Below, one piece after another: positions 56,905 through 64,000 of a stretch of DNA of 64,000 bases. Under the pieces are notes generated by a model. That model searched no databases. It was not told where the DNA came from and worked only from the letters and a program-made list of their open reading frames with translations. The stretch is taken from positions 1 through 64,000 of the forward strand of contig NZ_JRKI01000006.1 of the NCBI RefSeq assembly GCF_000935125.1. The letters run 5' to 3'. Position 1 is the first letter of the stretch. Every line of letters begins with the position of its first letter. Position numbers and translations under genes: made by a program. The stretch is from Streptomyces natalensis ATCC 27448 (GTDB lineage Bacteria > Actinomycetota > Actinomycetes > Streptomycetales > Streptomycetaceae).

Positions 56905-57708
56905 CTACAGGTCGAACACCGCGGTGACCGGCGCATGATCGCTCCACCGCTGGTCATAGCTGTCCGCCCGCTCCACGTACGCCTTCACCGCCCGCCGCGC
57001 CAGGCCCGGCGTGGCCATTTGGTAGTCGATACGCCACCCTGCGTCGTTGTCGAAGGCCCGGCCCCGGTAGGACCACCAGGAATACGGGCCCTCGGTGTCC
57101 GGGTGGAGGGCGCGGACGACGTCCACGTACCCGCCGCGTTCCTCGGCCAGGACATCGGTCAGCCAGGCGCGTTCCTCCGGGAGGAAGCCGGACTTCTTCT
57201 GGTTGGCCTTCCAGTTCTTGAGGTCGGCTTCCTGGTGGGCGATGTTCCAGTCGCCGCAGACCACGACCTCGCGGCCGTCCGCCGCGGAGCGTTTGCGCAG
57301 GTCGACGAGGTAGGGGAGGAACTCCGCCAGGAAGCGCTCCTTCTCGTCCTGCCGCTCGGTGCCGACCTCGCCGGAAGGCAGGTAGAGGCTGGCGACGGTC
57401 ACGCCGGGCAGGTCGGCCTCGACGTAGCGCCCGCTGTCGTCGAATTCCGCCGAGCCGAAGCCCACCCGCACACGGTCCGGCCGCCGCCGGGTGTAGAGGG
57501 AGACGCCGGCCCGGCCCTTGGCGGCGGCCGGGGCGTGCACCGTGTGCCAGCCCTCGGGGTCGCGTACCTCGTCGGGCAGCTGCGCGGTCTCGGCCCGTAC
57601 CTCCTGGAGGCAGAGCACGTCGGCCCCGGTCTCCGCCAGCCACGGGACGAAGCCCTTCTTGGCCGCGGCACGCAGCCCGTTCACATTCACAGTCGTCACG
57701 GTGAGCAC
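56905..57708 (-). CDS. xth: Exodeoxyribonuclease III
   Basis: 267-residue AP endonuclease / 3'-5' exonuclease for base-excision repair. Starts VTTVNVNGLRAAAKKG with the metal-binding Asn, then DVLCLQEVRAET near residue 32, YVEADLPGVTVASLYLPSGE near 90, CGDWNIAH near 135 and RIDYQMAT, WSDHAPV at the C-terminus (catalytic Asp-His). GTG at 57708 with TATCGT 6 nt upstream: leaderless. Confidence 0.94.
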   Translation of the reverse strand: MLTVTTVNVNGLRAAAKKGFVPWLAETGADVLCLQEVRAETAQLPDEVRDPEGWHTVHAPAAAKGRAGVSLYTRRRPDRVRVGFGSAEFDDSGRYVEADLPGVTVASLYLPSGEVGTERQDEKERFLAEFLPYLVDLRKRSAADGREVVVCGDWNIAHQEADLKNWKANQKKSGFLPEERAWLTDVLAEERGGYVDVVRALHPDTEGPYSWWSYRGRAFDNDAGWRIDYQMATPGLARRAVKAYVERADSYDQRWSDHAPVTAVFDL

Positions 57709-57788
57709 CGGGGCACGATACCCATCCCGCCCGCCGCCCCCGAACCCCGTCTCATGCCGCGCCGCCGCTCCCCCGTACGCTTGCGCGA

Positions 57789-58313
57789 ATGGAGACACGG
57801 GAGACATCCGCGATACGCCCCGTCGACATACACCCCGTCCGCTACGACCACCCGGACGCGGTCACGCTCGACGCGCTGGTGCAGCAGGAGTACGCCCGCC
57901 GCTACGGGGACGGCGACATCACCCCGCTCGATCCGGGGATGTTCCTCCCGCCGCACGGTCTGTATCTGATCGCTTACGAGGGGGACCGGCCGCTGGCCAC
58001 CGGCGGCTGGCGGGCGCAGGAGGACGCCGCCGAGGGATACGCGGCCGGTGACGCCGAAATAAAGCGGATGTTCGTGCTCCCGGAGGCGCGCGGGCGCGGG
58101 CTGGCCCGGAAGATCCTCGCCGCCCTGGAGGCGGATGCGCGGGCCGCGGGGCGGTCCCGCATGGTGCTGGAGACCGGCACCAAGCAGCCCGAGGCGCTGG
58201 AGCTGTACGCGTCCAGCGGCTATGTGCCGGTGACGAAGTTCGGGCTGTACCGGACCTACGACGACAGTCGCTGCCTGGCAAAGCCGCTGGTAGGAGGGCT
58301 CCCACCCGCTTGA
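57789..58313 (+). CDS. GNAT family N-acetyltransferase
   Basis: 174 residues. Acetyl-CoA binding motif A is MFVLPEARGRGLARKILAAL near residue 97, followed by VLETGTKQPEALELYASSGY near 127, the motif B region. Acceptor unknown. The ATG lies 7 nt after TACGCT (57776-57781), so the transcript is likely leaderless; divergent from xth with 80 bp between starts. Confidence 0.88.
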   Translation: METRETSAIRPVDIHPVRYDHPDAVTLDALVQQEYARRYGDGDITPLDPGMFLPPHGLYLIAYEGDRPLATGGWRAQEDAAEGYAAGDAEIKRMFVLPEARGRGLARKILAALEADARAAGRSRMVLETGTKQPEALELYASSGYVPVTKFGLYRTYDDSRCLAKPLVGGLPPA

Positions 58314-58340
58314 CCCTCACCCGACGTCAGGCCGCACTCT
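58310..58340 (+). promoter_or_regulatory. MerR/TipA-type promoter with operator in a 19-bp spacer
   Basis: -35 TTGACC (58310-58315), -10 CACTCT (58335-58340), spacing exactly 19 bp as in MerR-activated promoters. The spacer holds CCTCAC-CCGAC-GTCAGG (58315-58331), a CCTnAC-N5-GTnAGG inverted repeat like TipA operators. Confidence 0.75.
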
Positions 58341-58394
58341 GATCGACGGCGGGGACATCGGGCCCCGGGCCGTACGGGAGGGAAGGGCGCTGCG

Positions 58395-59183
58395 ATGGGC
58401 TACTCGGTCGGACAGGTCGCCGGCTTCGCAGGGGTCACGGTGCGTACCCTGCACCACTACGACAAGGCGGGCCTGCTCTCCCCGAGCGACCGCAGCCCGG
58501 CCGGCTACCGCCTCTACGGTGACGCCGACCTCGCCCGGCTCCAGCAGATCCTCTTCTACCGGGAACTCGGCTTCCCCCTCGACGAGATCGCCACCATCCT
58601 GGAGGACCCCCAGGCCAACGCCCTGGACCAGCTGCGCGCCCGGCACCGCCTGCTGACCGAGCAGATCACCAAGCTCCAGCGGCTGGTCGAGGTCGCCGAG
58701 CAGGCGATGGAGGTCCAGCAGACGGGTGTGCGGCTGACTCCCGAGGAACGGTTCGAGGTCTTCGGCGAGATCGCCTTCGATCTCAGCTACGCCACCGAGG
58801 CGCAGCTGAAGTGGCGGCACAGCGAGGGGCATCAGCGCTCCATGGCACGGGCCGCGACGCACTCGAAGGAGGACTGGGCGCAGATCATGGCCGAGGCCGC
58901 CGCGTGGCGGCAGCGGCTGACCGCCGCGTTCGATGCGGGGGAGCCGGCGGACGGCGAGCGCGCCATGGACCTCGCCGAGGAACACCGCCGGCACATCTCC
59001 CGCTGGTTCACGCCGTGCCCCACCGCCATGCATGGCCGCATCGCCGACGACTTCGCCGCCGACCCCCGCGCCTTCGCCCTGGTGGTCCCGCCGAGCGAAC
59101 AGCGCCCGGCCCTCGCCGCGTACCTGCGGACGGCGGTCCACGCCAACGCCGTACGGCAGGCGGACGCGAGCGGCGAGAGCTGA
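58395..59183 (+). CDS. MerR family regulator with TipAS-type antibiotic-recognition domain
   Basis: 262 residues. N-terminal MerR HTH (YSVGQVAGFAGVTVRTLHHYD, split after residue 20) and dimerisation helix to about 110. The C-terminal TipAS domain (about 115-255) shows YATEAQLKWRHSEGHQRS and HRRHISRWFTPCPTAMHGRI; the Cys near residue 212 is noteworthy because TipA binds thiopeptides covalently through Cys. Autoregulation fits the upstream 19-bp-spacer promoter. Followed by a glycosyltransferase in the same operon. Confidence 0.9.
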   Translation: MGYSVGQVAGFAGVTVRTLHHYDKAGLLSPSDRSPAGYRLYGDADLARLQQILFYRELGFPLDEIATILEDPQANALDQLRARHRLLTEQITKLQRLVEVAEQAMEVQQTGVRLTPEERFEVFGEIAFDLSYATEAQLKWRHSEGHQRSMARAATHSKEDWAQIMAEAAAWRQRLTAAFDAGEPADGERAMDLAEEHRRHISRWFTPCPTAMHGRIADDFAADPRAFALVVPPSEQRPALAAYLRTAVHANAVRQADASGES

Positions 59184-59246
59184 CCGGCTCTCTTCCCCGC
59201 GGGCCACCCCCATCACCTCGACCTCCGAGCAGGAGATGACATAGTC

Positions 59247-60545
59247 ATGCCAAAAATCCTGATCACCGCCGCCGGCTCCTACGGCGACATCGCCCCGTAC
59301 ACCGGCGTCGGCGCCCGCCTCCGCGCCGCCGGACACGAGGTCGCCCTCGCCACCCACGACGCCTACGCCCCTCTCGTACGGGCCGCGGGCCTGGAATTCC
59401 GTCCCCTCCCGGCCGACCCCCGCACCGCCCGACCCACCGCGGGCCAGGAGCCCGGCCAAGAGGAGCGCGGCCGGCAGGAGCCTGCCCGGCAAACGCCCCC
59501 CACCGGCGGCAACCGGGCCCTGATGCGCCAGGCCGCTGCCTTCATCCACCGCCTCGGCGACGGGCTCGCCGAGGCGGTGCGCCCGGACACCGAACTCCTG
59601 CTCCTCTCCGCCACCACGGCCCCGCTCGGCCGCCAGATCGCCGAGGCGATGGGCATCCCGTCGCTGGACCTGCCCCTCGTCCCCAACGCCCCCACCGGCG
59701 ACTTCGCCCCCGTCGTCAGCGGTGGGCGCTCCCTGGGCCGCTGGGGCAACCGCACCGCCGGCCGCCTCGCCCTGCGCGTCATCGACCGCCTCTACGCCGA
59801 GGCGACCCGCGACCTCCGCGCCCACCTCGGGCTGCCGCCCGCCTCCCGGCGTACGGTCCGCCGCCGCACCGAGGCGGCCGCGCCACCCGTTCTCCACGGC
59901 TTCAGCGAGGTCCTGGTCCCGCGCCCCGCCGACTGGCGCCCCGGCCTGGAGGTCGTGGGGAACTGGTGGCCCCACCACTCCCCCGACGCGCAACTTCCCT
60001 CCGTCGTGGAGGACTTCCTCGCTTCCGGCCCGCCGCCGGTCCTCATCGGCTTCGGCAGCATGGCCTCCGGCGAGGGCGAACGGCTGGGCTCCCTGGCCGT
60101 ACGGGCGCTGCGCCGCGCCAAGGTCCGCGGCATCCTCCAGTCCGGCTGGGCGCAGCTGGCCGCGGAACCGGCCGACGGCGACATCCTCACCATCGGCGCG
60201 GTCCCGCACGCCCTGCTGCACCCGCGGATGGCCGCGGTGGTCCACCACTGCGGCGCGGGTACCGCCGCCGCGGGCCTGCGTGCCGGGGTGCCCACGGTGC
60301 CCGTCCCCGTCACCGCCGATCAGCCCTTCTGGGCCGCCCGCCTCACCGCCCTCGGCGCCGCAACCGCCCCGATCCCCTTCGGGGACCTCGCCTCCCCCGA
60401 CGCCGAGAGCCGCCTCGCCCAAGCCCTCACCCGGGCCACCACCGACCCCGCCCTCCGTGCGCACGCCACCCGGGCCGCCCACCGCCTCGCCGCCGAAGAC
60501 GGCGCCGGTGCGGTCGTCGCCGCGGTGGGCCGCCTGGCGCCCTGA
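59247..60545 (+). CDS. GT1-family macrolide-type glycosyltransferase
   Basis: 432-residue UDP-sugar glycosyltransferase. N-terminal acceptor domain starts KILITAAGSYGDIAPYTGVG; the C-terminal donor-binding region shows VHHCGAGTAAAGLRAGVPTV near residue 331 and VPVTADQPFWAARL near 353, typical of macrolide and antibiotic glycosyltransferases. Lies 63 bp behind a TipA-like regulator that probably induces it on antibiotic exposure, so self-protection by glycosylation is likely. Acceptor unknown. Confidence 0.88.
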   Translation: MPKILITAAGSYGDIAPYTGVGARLRAAGHEVALATHDAYAPLVRAAGLEFRPLPADPRTARPTAGQEPGQEERGRQEPARQTPPTGGNRALMRQAAAFIHRLGDGLAEAVRPDTELLLLSATTAPLGRQIAEAMGIPSLDLPLVPNAPTGDFAPVVSGGRSLGRWGNRTAGRLALRVIDRLYAEATRDLRAHLGLPPASRRTVRRRTEAAAPPVLHGFSEVLVPRPADWRPGLEVVGNWWPHHSPDAQLPSVVEDFLASGPPPVLIGFGSMASGEGERLGSLAVRALRRAKVRGILQSGWAQLAAEPADGDILTIGAVPHALLHPRMAAVVHHCGAGTAAAGLRAGVPTVPVPVTADQPFWAARLTALGAATAPIPFGDLASPDAESRLAQALTRATTDPALRAHATRAAHRLAAEDGAGAVVAAVGRLAP

Positions 60546-60911
60546 CACCACCGCGCCCCGGCGGTCATCCCGACGGCCGGGCGTACCGGATTCCTCCCTT
60601 CCGGGAGGCTTTATCGGCCAATCCTGAAGGCATTTACGGAAAGCCGACCGAGCGGTCGGCAGGTAATTGCGAGAGCACTGCGGGCCAGAAAAGCGGAATC
60701 CCTTATACCGTTTCGATGGGCGGGCCACCCGGAATCCCCCGCGAGGCGGTACGCATGCCAACGGTACGGCGGAGACGGCGGGAATTTGCAGCGTGGCCAC
60801 ATGGTTGTCACAGCGCCGTTAGATCGACGCAAAGACTTCGCAGCAGACCGCCACCGACCAGGACACCGCAGGTCACTGGGGGTACGCGGACACCGGAGAG
60901 AGGGACGGGAA
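60546..60911. promoter_or_regulatory. AT-richer intergenic region before the transporter leader ORF
   Basis: 366 bp with visibly lower GC than its surroundings and no convincing gene. It contains the perfect palindrome at 60643-60660 and otherwise nothing I recognise. Codon bias is absent in all frames. Confidence 0.55.
60643..60660. promoter_or_regulatory. Perfect 18-bp palindrome, TetR-like operator
   Basis: GCCGACCG-AG-CGGTCGGC. The core ACCGAGCGGT is a common TetR-family operator in Streptomyces. It lies about 450 bp before the MFS gene, with no regulator gene in the visible window. Confidence 0.65.
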
Positions 60912-61109
60912 ATGTGCTTGCGCGTCCGCGACAACTCAGTGAGTCTTATTGCCGCCGGCGTCAACAGGTATTTCGCCGCACAGAGTTACCCGAGTTCTCA
61001 GAGGAATCCCAAGGTGGACATGAAGGAACGACCGCCCTCCGGAACGGAATCCGGCAGCGCGCCCGGGATGCACGCGTTCCCGGCCTCCTCCCGTTTAGGG
61101 GAGCGCTGA
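60912..61109 (+). CDS. Small leader ORF with a TTA codon, coupled to the MFS gene
   Basis: 65 codons from the ATG at 60912 (GGGACGGGA upstream); an internal ATG at 61020 after AAGGTGG would give 29 codons. The product is not recognised. Its TGA overlaps the MFS ATG by one base (TGATG), and the MFS ribosome-binding site AGGGGAG overlaps its last codons. Codon 61 is TTA (61095-61097), so ribosomes should stall just before the MFS start without bldA tRNA. Poor GC bias leaves coding status uncertain. Confidence 0.4.
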   Translation: MCLRVRDNSVSLIAAGVNRYFAAQSYPSSQRNPKVDMKERPPSGTESGSAPGMHAFPASSRLGER

Positions 61110-62383
61110 TGGCACAGCCCACCCAGGATGCGAACGAGAAGACCACAACGGCATCCGCGCAGCGGCCGGAGCCCGCCGCGCAGCATCGGCGGCGCACCAT
61201 GACGCTGCTGACGACCAGTCAGATGCTGTACTACTTCGGCATCAGCATCGACCTGACCCTCACCGGCCTGGTCGGCCTCAAGCTGGCCCCCGTGCCCGCG
61301 CTCGCCACACTGCCGTTCGCGCTCATCAGCGTCGGCTCCTGGTGCGCCACCTATCCCGCGTCCGCCTTCATGAGGCGCTACGGACGCAAGGCCGGCTTCC
61401 TCGTCGGCTCCGGCGCCGCGATGCTCGGCGGCCTCGCCTCGGTCACCGCCCTGTATACCCAGCAGTTCGTGCTGTTCTGCTGCGGCATCGCCTGCATCGG
61501 CGTCTACCAGGCGTTCGCCGGCTACTACCGCTACGCGGCGGCCGACATCCACCCGCCCGAGCAGCGCGGCAAGGCCATCTCGACCGTGCTGTCCGGCGGT
61601 GTGATCGCGGCGGTCATCGGGCCGTTCCTGGCGACCACCGTGAAGGACGTCCTGCCGGTCGAGTTCGCCGGCTCCTATGCGCTGGTCACCGTGCTCGCGC
61701 TGATCTCCCTCGGCGTGCTGTCGCTGCTGACGGCGGACGGCCCCGCCGCCCCGGCACCGGCCACGGCCGGACCCGAGCCCGAGGAGAGCCGCGCAGCGCG
61801 CACCCTCAAGGAGATCGCCCGGCAGCCGGTCTTCCTCGCGGGTGCCGTCGGCTCGTGCGTGGGCTATTTCGTCATGTCGTCCCTGATGACCGCCGCCCCC
61901 CTGGCCGCGGTCCGCGCCGGGCACACCGTCCACGACGGCGCGCAGGTCATCCAGTGGCACATGGTCGGCATGTACGCCACCGCCTTCGTGTCCGGACGGC
62001 TCACCAAGAAGATCGGGGCGGGCTGGACGCTGCTGATCGGCGGCGCCATCAGCGCGCTGGGCACGGCCGTCGCGATGGCCGGTCCGTCCCATATGAACTT
62101 CATGATCGCCCTGGGCCTGATCGGCGTGGGCTGGAACCTGATGTACGTCTCCGGCTCCGCGCTCGTCGCCAACTCCTACCGCCCGCAGGAACGTTCCGTC
62201 ATCCAGGGCGTCGGGGAGATCTTCACCCTGGGCGGATCCGCGGTCGGCTCGCTGAGCGCCGGGCCGGTGCTGGACGCCCTGGGCTGGACTCCGATGAACG
62301 CCGCTCTGCTCGCTCCGATCGCGCTCAGCGCCCTGATCACCCTCGGCTACCTGCTCCGCTCCCGCACCACCCGGCGCGGATAG
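61109..62383 (+). CDS. MFS transporter, probable export pump
   Basis: 424 residues with about 12 membrane helices and a charged N-terminus. Between helices 2 and 3 there is RRYGRKAGFLVGSG (MFS motif A-like), and helix 5 contains SGGVIAAVIGPFLATTV. The central loop (PATAGPEPEESRAARTLKEI) is cytoplasmic. ATG at 61109 follows AGGGGAGCG. It lies immediately upstream of an isonitrile-synthase-like gene on the same strand, so export of that product is plausible. Substrate is inferred. Confidence 0.88.
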   Translation: MAQPTQDANEKTTTASAQRPEPAAQHRRRTMTLLTTSQMLYYFGISIDLTLTGLVGLKLAPVPALATLPFALISVGSWCATYPASAFMRRYGRKAGFLVGSGAAMLGGLASVTALYTQQFVLFCCGIACIGVYQAFAGYYRYAAADIHPPEQRGKAISTVLSGGVIAAVIGPFLATTVKDVLPVEFAGSYALVTVLALISLGVLSLLTADGPAAPAPATAGPEPEESRAARTLKEIARQPVFLAGAVGSCVGYFVMSSLMTAAPLAAVRAGHTVHDGAQVIQWHMVGMYATAFVSGRLTKKIGAGWTLLIGGAISALGTAVAMAGPSHMNFMIALGLIGVGWNLMYVSGSALVANSYRPQERSVIQGVGEIFTLGGSAVGSLSAGPVLDALGWTPMNAALLAPIALSALITLGYLLRSRTTRRG

Positions 62384-62404
62384 CGGCCAACCGCCCGCGC
62401 CCGC

Positions 62405-62567
62405 CGAGCACGGCGACCGACGAGCACGGCGACCACCGAGCACGGCGACCACCGGGCAACACGACCACCGACCCGTACGCAGCCGACCACTCCGTACGCC
62501 GACCCATACGCACGTCGACCCATCTGCAAGCCAACCCATACGTACGCCGACCCATACGTACGCACAT
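62405..62567. repeat. Two short direct-repeat arrays before the isonitrile-synthase-like gene
   Basis: Three copies of CGAGCACGGCGACC at 16-bp period (62405, 62421, 62437), then several imperfect copies of CGTACGCCGACCCA between 62472 and 62567. They fill the 199-bp gap between the MFS gene and the next gene, next to its ribosome-binding site. Confidence 0.75.
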
Positions 62568-62582
62568 CAACGGGGGATCAGC

Positions 62583-64000
62583 ATGTCCTTAACCTCGCAC
62601 ACCGGTGCCTTAACGACCGGGCCCGCCCAGTCCGCAGCGGCCCTCATCGGCGCGCAGCGCGCCCTGTCGGAGCGAGATCTCCACGAGGAGCAGCGCAAAA
62701 GCCAGATATCCGACGGCCATCGGCTGATCAGGAATGTGCGCCGGCATCCGTTCGCCCTCTACTCCCAGGGGGAGTTCGCCACCAAGGCGGTGGGCATGGA
62801 CGCCGACTACTGGCTGGATTTCGTCCTGCCGACGCTGCGCGCCAATGTGTCCCGCGCGGCGGCGGGCAAGGTCGACGCCGCCCTGGCCCGGGCCCGCAAA
62901 CGGCACGGCGAGTACGGGACGGCCCGGCCGGGGGCGCCCGAGGTGATCGCCGAGGCGCTGTTCGACACCAAGTGGTTCCGGACCAAGAAGGACCATCTCA
63001 CCCGCGCCGAACTGCGCGACCGCATAAGGGACGTGATCGCCCGGGGAGAGCCCGTCCAGCTGGTCTTCCCCGTCTTCTCCCGCAAGCCGTACTCCCCCGT
63101 CAAGAACCGCGGCGTCGCACCGGACACCGCCGAACTGCACTCGCTGGCCCGCTGCGCGGCGCTCGCGCACGTCATCGACGTCCTCAGCCCCACCGGCGGC
63201 CGGTTCACCCTCCTCGCCGACGGCCGCAAGTACAACAGGGCCTGCCGCACCCCGGACGCGGTCGTCGAGGACTACCAGAGCACCCTGCGCGACTGGATCG
63301 GCGAACTCGGCGCGAGCGACGTGCTGCACGTCGCCGACTACGAGGAGTGGCTGCGCGACGGCCTGAGCGCCGACCTCTTCCAGGCCCGCCAACAGCACTA
63401 CGCCACCTGGGAGAAGCGGCTGCTGACCAGTTACGGGGAGCTGTTCGACCCGGAGGACCCGCGGTCCTGGCTGGCCGGCCTCGCCGACCACGACGAGATC
63501 GGCAGCCAGCTCGTCCACACCTTCTGGTCCATCGCCACCTCGGCGAACTACGAGGCGTTCGCCACGGCGCGCGACGAACACGGCGGCTGGCCGGACGCGG
63601 CCCGGCGCGCGTACGCCTACTACGTCGCCTCGCTGCCCAGGAGGCTCTCCCGCCACCGGGGACGTCCCGACATGGGCCTGGCCGCGGGTGCCGGATACGA
63701 CGTGACGACCCTGCACCGGACGCTGCGCCGCGAAGCCTGGCATGCCGCGTGCCGCTACGTGGCCATCTCACTGGCCGACCGGGACCTGAACCTGATCCGC
63801 CAACTCGCCCCCGACTCCGTCAAGTTGACGATCCACGGCAAGCCCGGCGAGCTGCATCTGGTCACCGCCACCTCCAAGGACGCCAATATGACCGCCCAGC
63901 ACTCCACGGGCGGCTACAGCATCTCCGGGGGACAGGCCAAGCCGACCTACACCTACCTGATCGACCGGGAGGCCCGCGGCGAGATCCCGGTGCTCATCAA
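62583..64000 (+). CDS. Isonitrile-synthase-like protein (Dit1/PvcA family), partial
   Basis: Runs off the window; 472 codons are visible. Residues about 155-265 resemble Dit1/PvcA isonitrile synthases: LVFPVFSRKPYSPVKNRG, PDTAELHSLARCAALAHVI, a glycine turn and FTLLADGRKYNRAC, then DYQSTLRDWIGELG and VLHVADYEEWL. A later part (VKLTIHGKPGELHLV near residue 420) resembles the family's C-terminal block, separated by an insertion of about 130 residues. In that family Tyr, Trp or similar amino acids and ribulose-5-phosphate give an isonitrile. Codons 3 and 10 are TTA (62589-62591, 62610-62612), implying bldA dependence. Substrate cannot be read from sequence. Confidence 0.75.
   Translation, partial: MSLTSHTGALTTGPAQSAAALIGAQRALSERDLHEEQRKSQISDGHRLIRNVRRHPFALYSQGEFATKAVGMDADYWLDFVLPTLRANVSRAAAGKVDAALARARKRHGEYGTARPGAPEVIAEALFDTKWFRTKKDHLTRAELRDRIRDVIARGEPVQLVFPVFSRKPYSPVKNRGVAPDTAELHSLARCAALAHVIDVLSPTGGRFTLLADGRKYNRACRTPDAVVEDYQSTLRDWIGELGASDVLHVADYEEWLRDGLSADLFQARQQHYATWEKRLLTSYGELFDPEDPRSWLAGLADHDEIGSQLVHTFWSIATSANYEAFATARDEHGGWPDAARRAYAYYVASLPRRLSRHRGRPDMGLAAGAGYDVTTLHRTLRREAWHAACRYVAISLADRDLNLIRQLAPDSVKLTIHGKPGELHLVTATSKDANMTAQHSTGGYSISGGQAKPTYTYLIDREARGEIPVLI

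Overview
The window is a chromosomal segment of a Streptomyces or a very close relative. The evidence is the very high GC content with strong third-position GC bias, frequent GTG starts, many leaderless promoters (a -10 hexamer 6-7 nt before the start codon), paired XRE/DUF397 modules, rare TTA leucine codons confined to accessory genes, and gene orders typical of the genus (ppc-desaturase-tam-galTEK; rsmI/tatD/rpf/rsmA/ispE). I see no rRNA, tRNA, insertion sequence, prophage or CRISPR array.

Layout. 1-10.3 kb: ppc, an acyl-CoA desaturase with a TetR regulator, the tam/tamR pair, an SDR with a GH42 beta-galactosidase, and an orphan LuxR-type regulator. 10.6-16.1 kb: the galT-galE-galK operon, with 4-bp overlaps, divergent from a sodium/sugar symporter. 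16.3-21.5 kb: a membrane Ser/Thr kinase, a DinB-like protein, an atypical response regulator without a phospho-acceptor Asp, and an ABC-F ATPase. 21.6-31.1 kb: housekeeping and cell-wall genes ispE, rsmA, an RpfB-like resuscitation factor, tatD, a zinc-ribbon protein, rsmI, a protein O-mannosyltransferase and a penicillin-binding protein. 31.2-37.4 kb: an EamA transporter behind a 15-codon leader ORF, a TetR switch with two clear operators, a serine hydrolase, and an ECF nickel/cobalt importer with a Nur-like box.

37.8-48.8 kb: a lipase-like hydrolase, a HATPase/XRE/DUF397x2 module, a frameshifted isochorismatase-family gene with an ArsR-type regulator, a lipoprotein hydrolase, a tricorn-protease homologue and a membrane HTH protein. 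48.9-53.4 kb: a Baeyer-Villiger monooxygenase-hydrolase-SDR operon facing a MerR regulator, in the order of the mycobacterial mymA operon. 53.4-56.3 kb: a compact operon of four very small ORFs and a PIMT-like methyltransferase, facing an XRE regulator (with a TTA codon) and a DUF397 protein. 56.4-60.5 kb: a repeat-rich surface protein, exonuclease III, a GNAT protein, and a TipA-like MerR with a glycosyltransferase.

60.5-64 kb: the most unusual stretch. An AT-richer region with a perfect palindrome leads to a small ORF containing a TTA codon, coupled to an MFS transporter. After a repeat-rich spacer comes a gene running off the window whose product resembles the Dit1/PvcA isonitrile-synthase family and carries two TTA codons within its first ten codons. 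This looks like the left edge of a developmentally controlled natural-product cluster.

The two best candidates for something undescribed are this putative isonitrile locus and the small-ORF/methyltransferase operon at 53.4-55.1 kb. Functions come from motifs read by eye; no database search was run.
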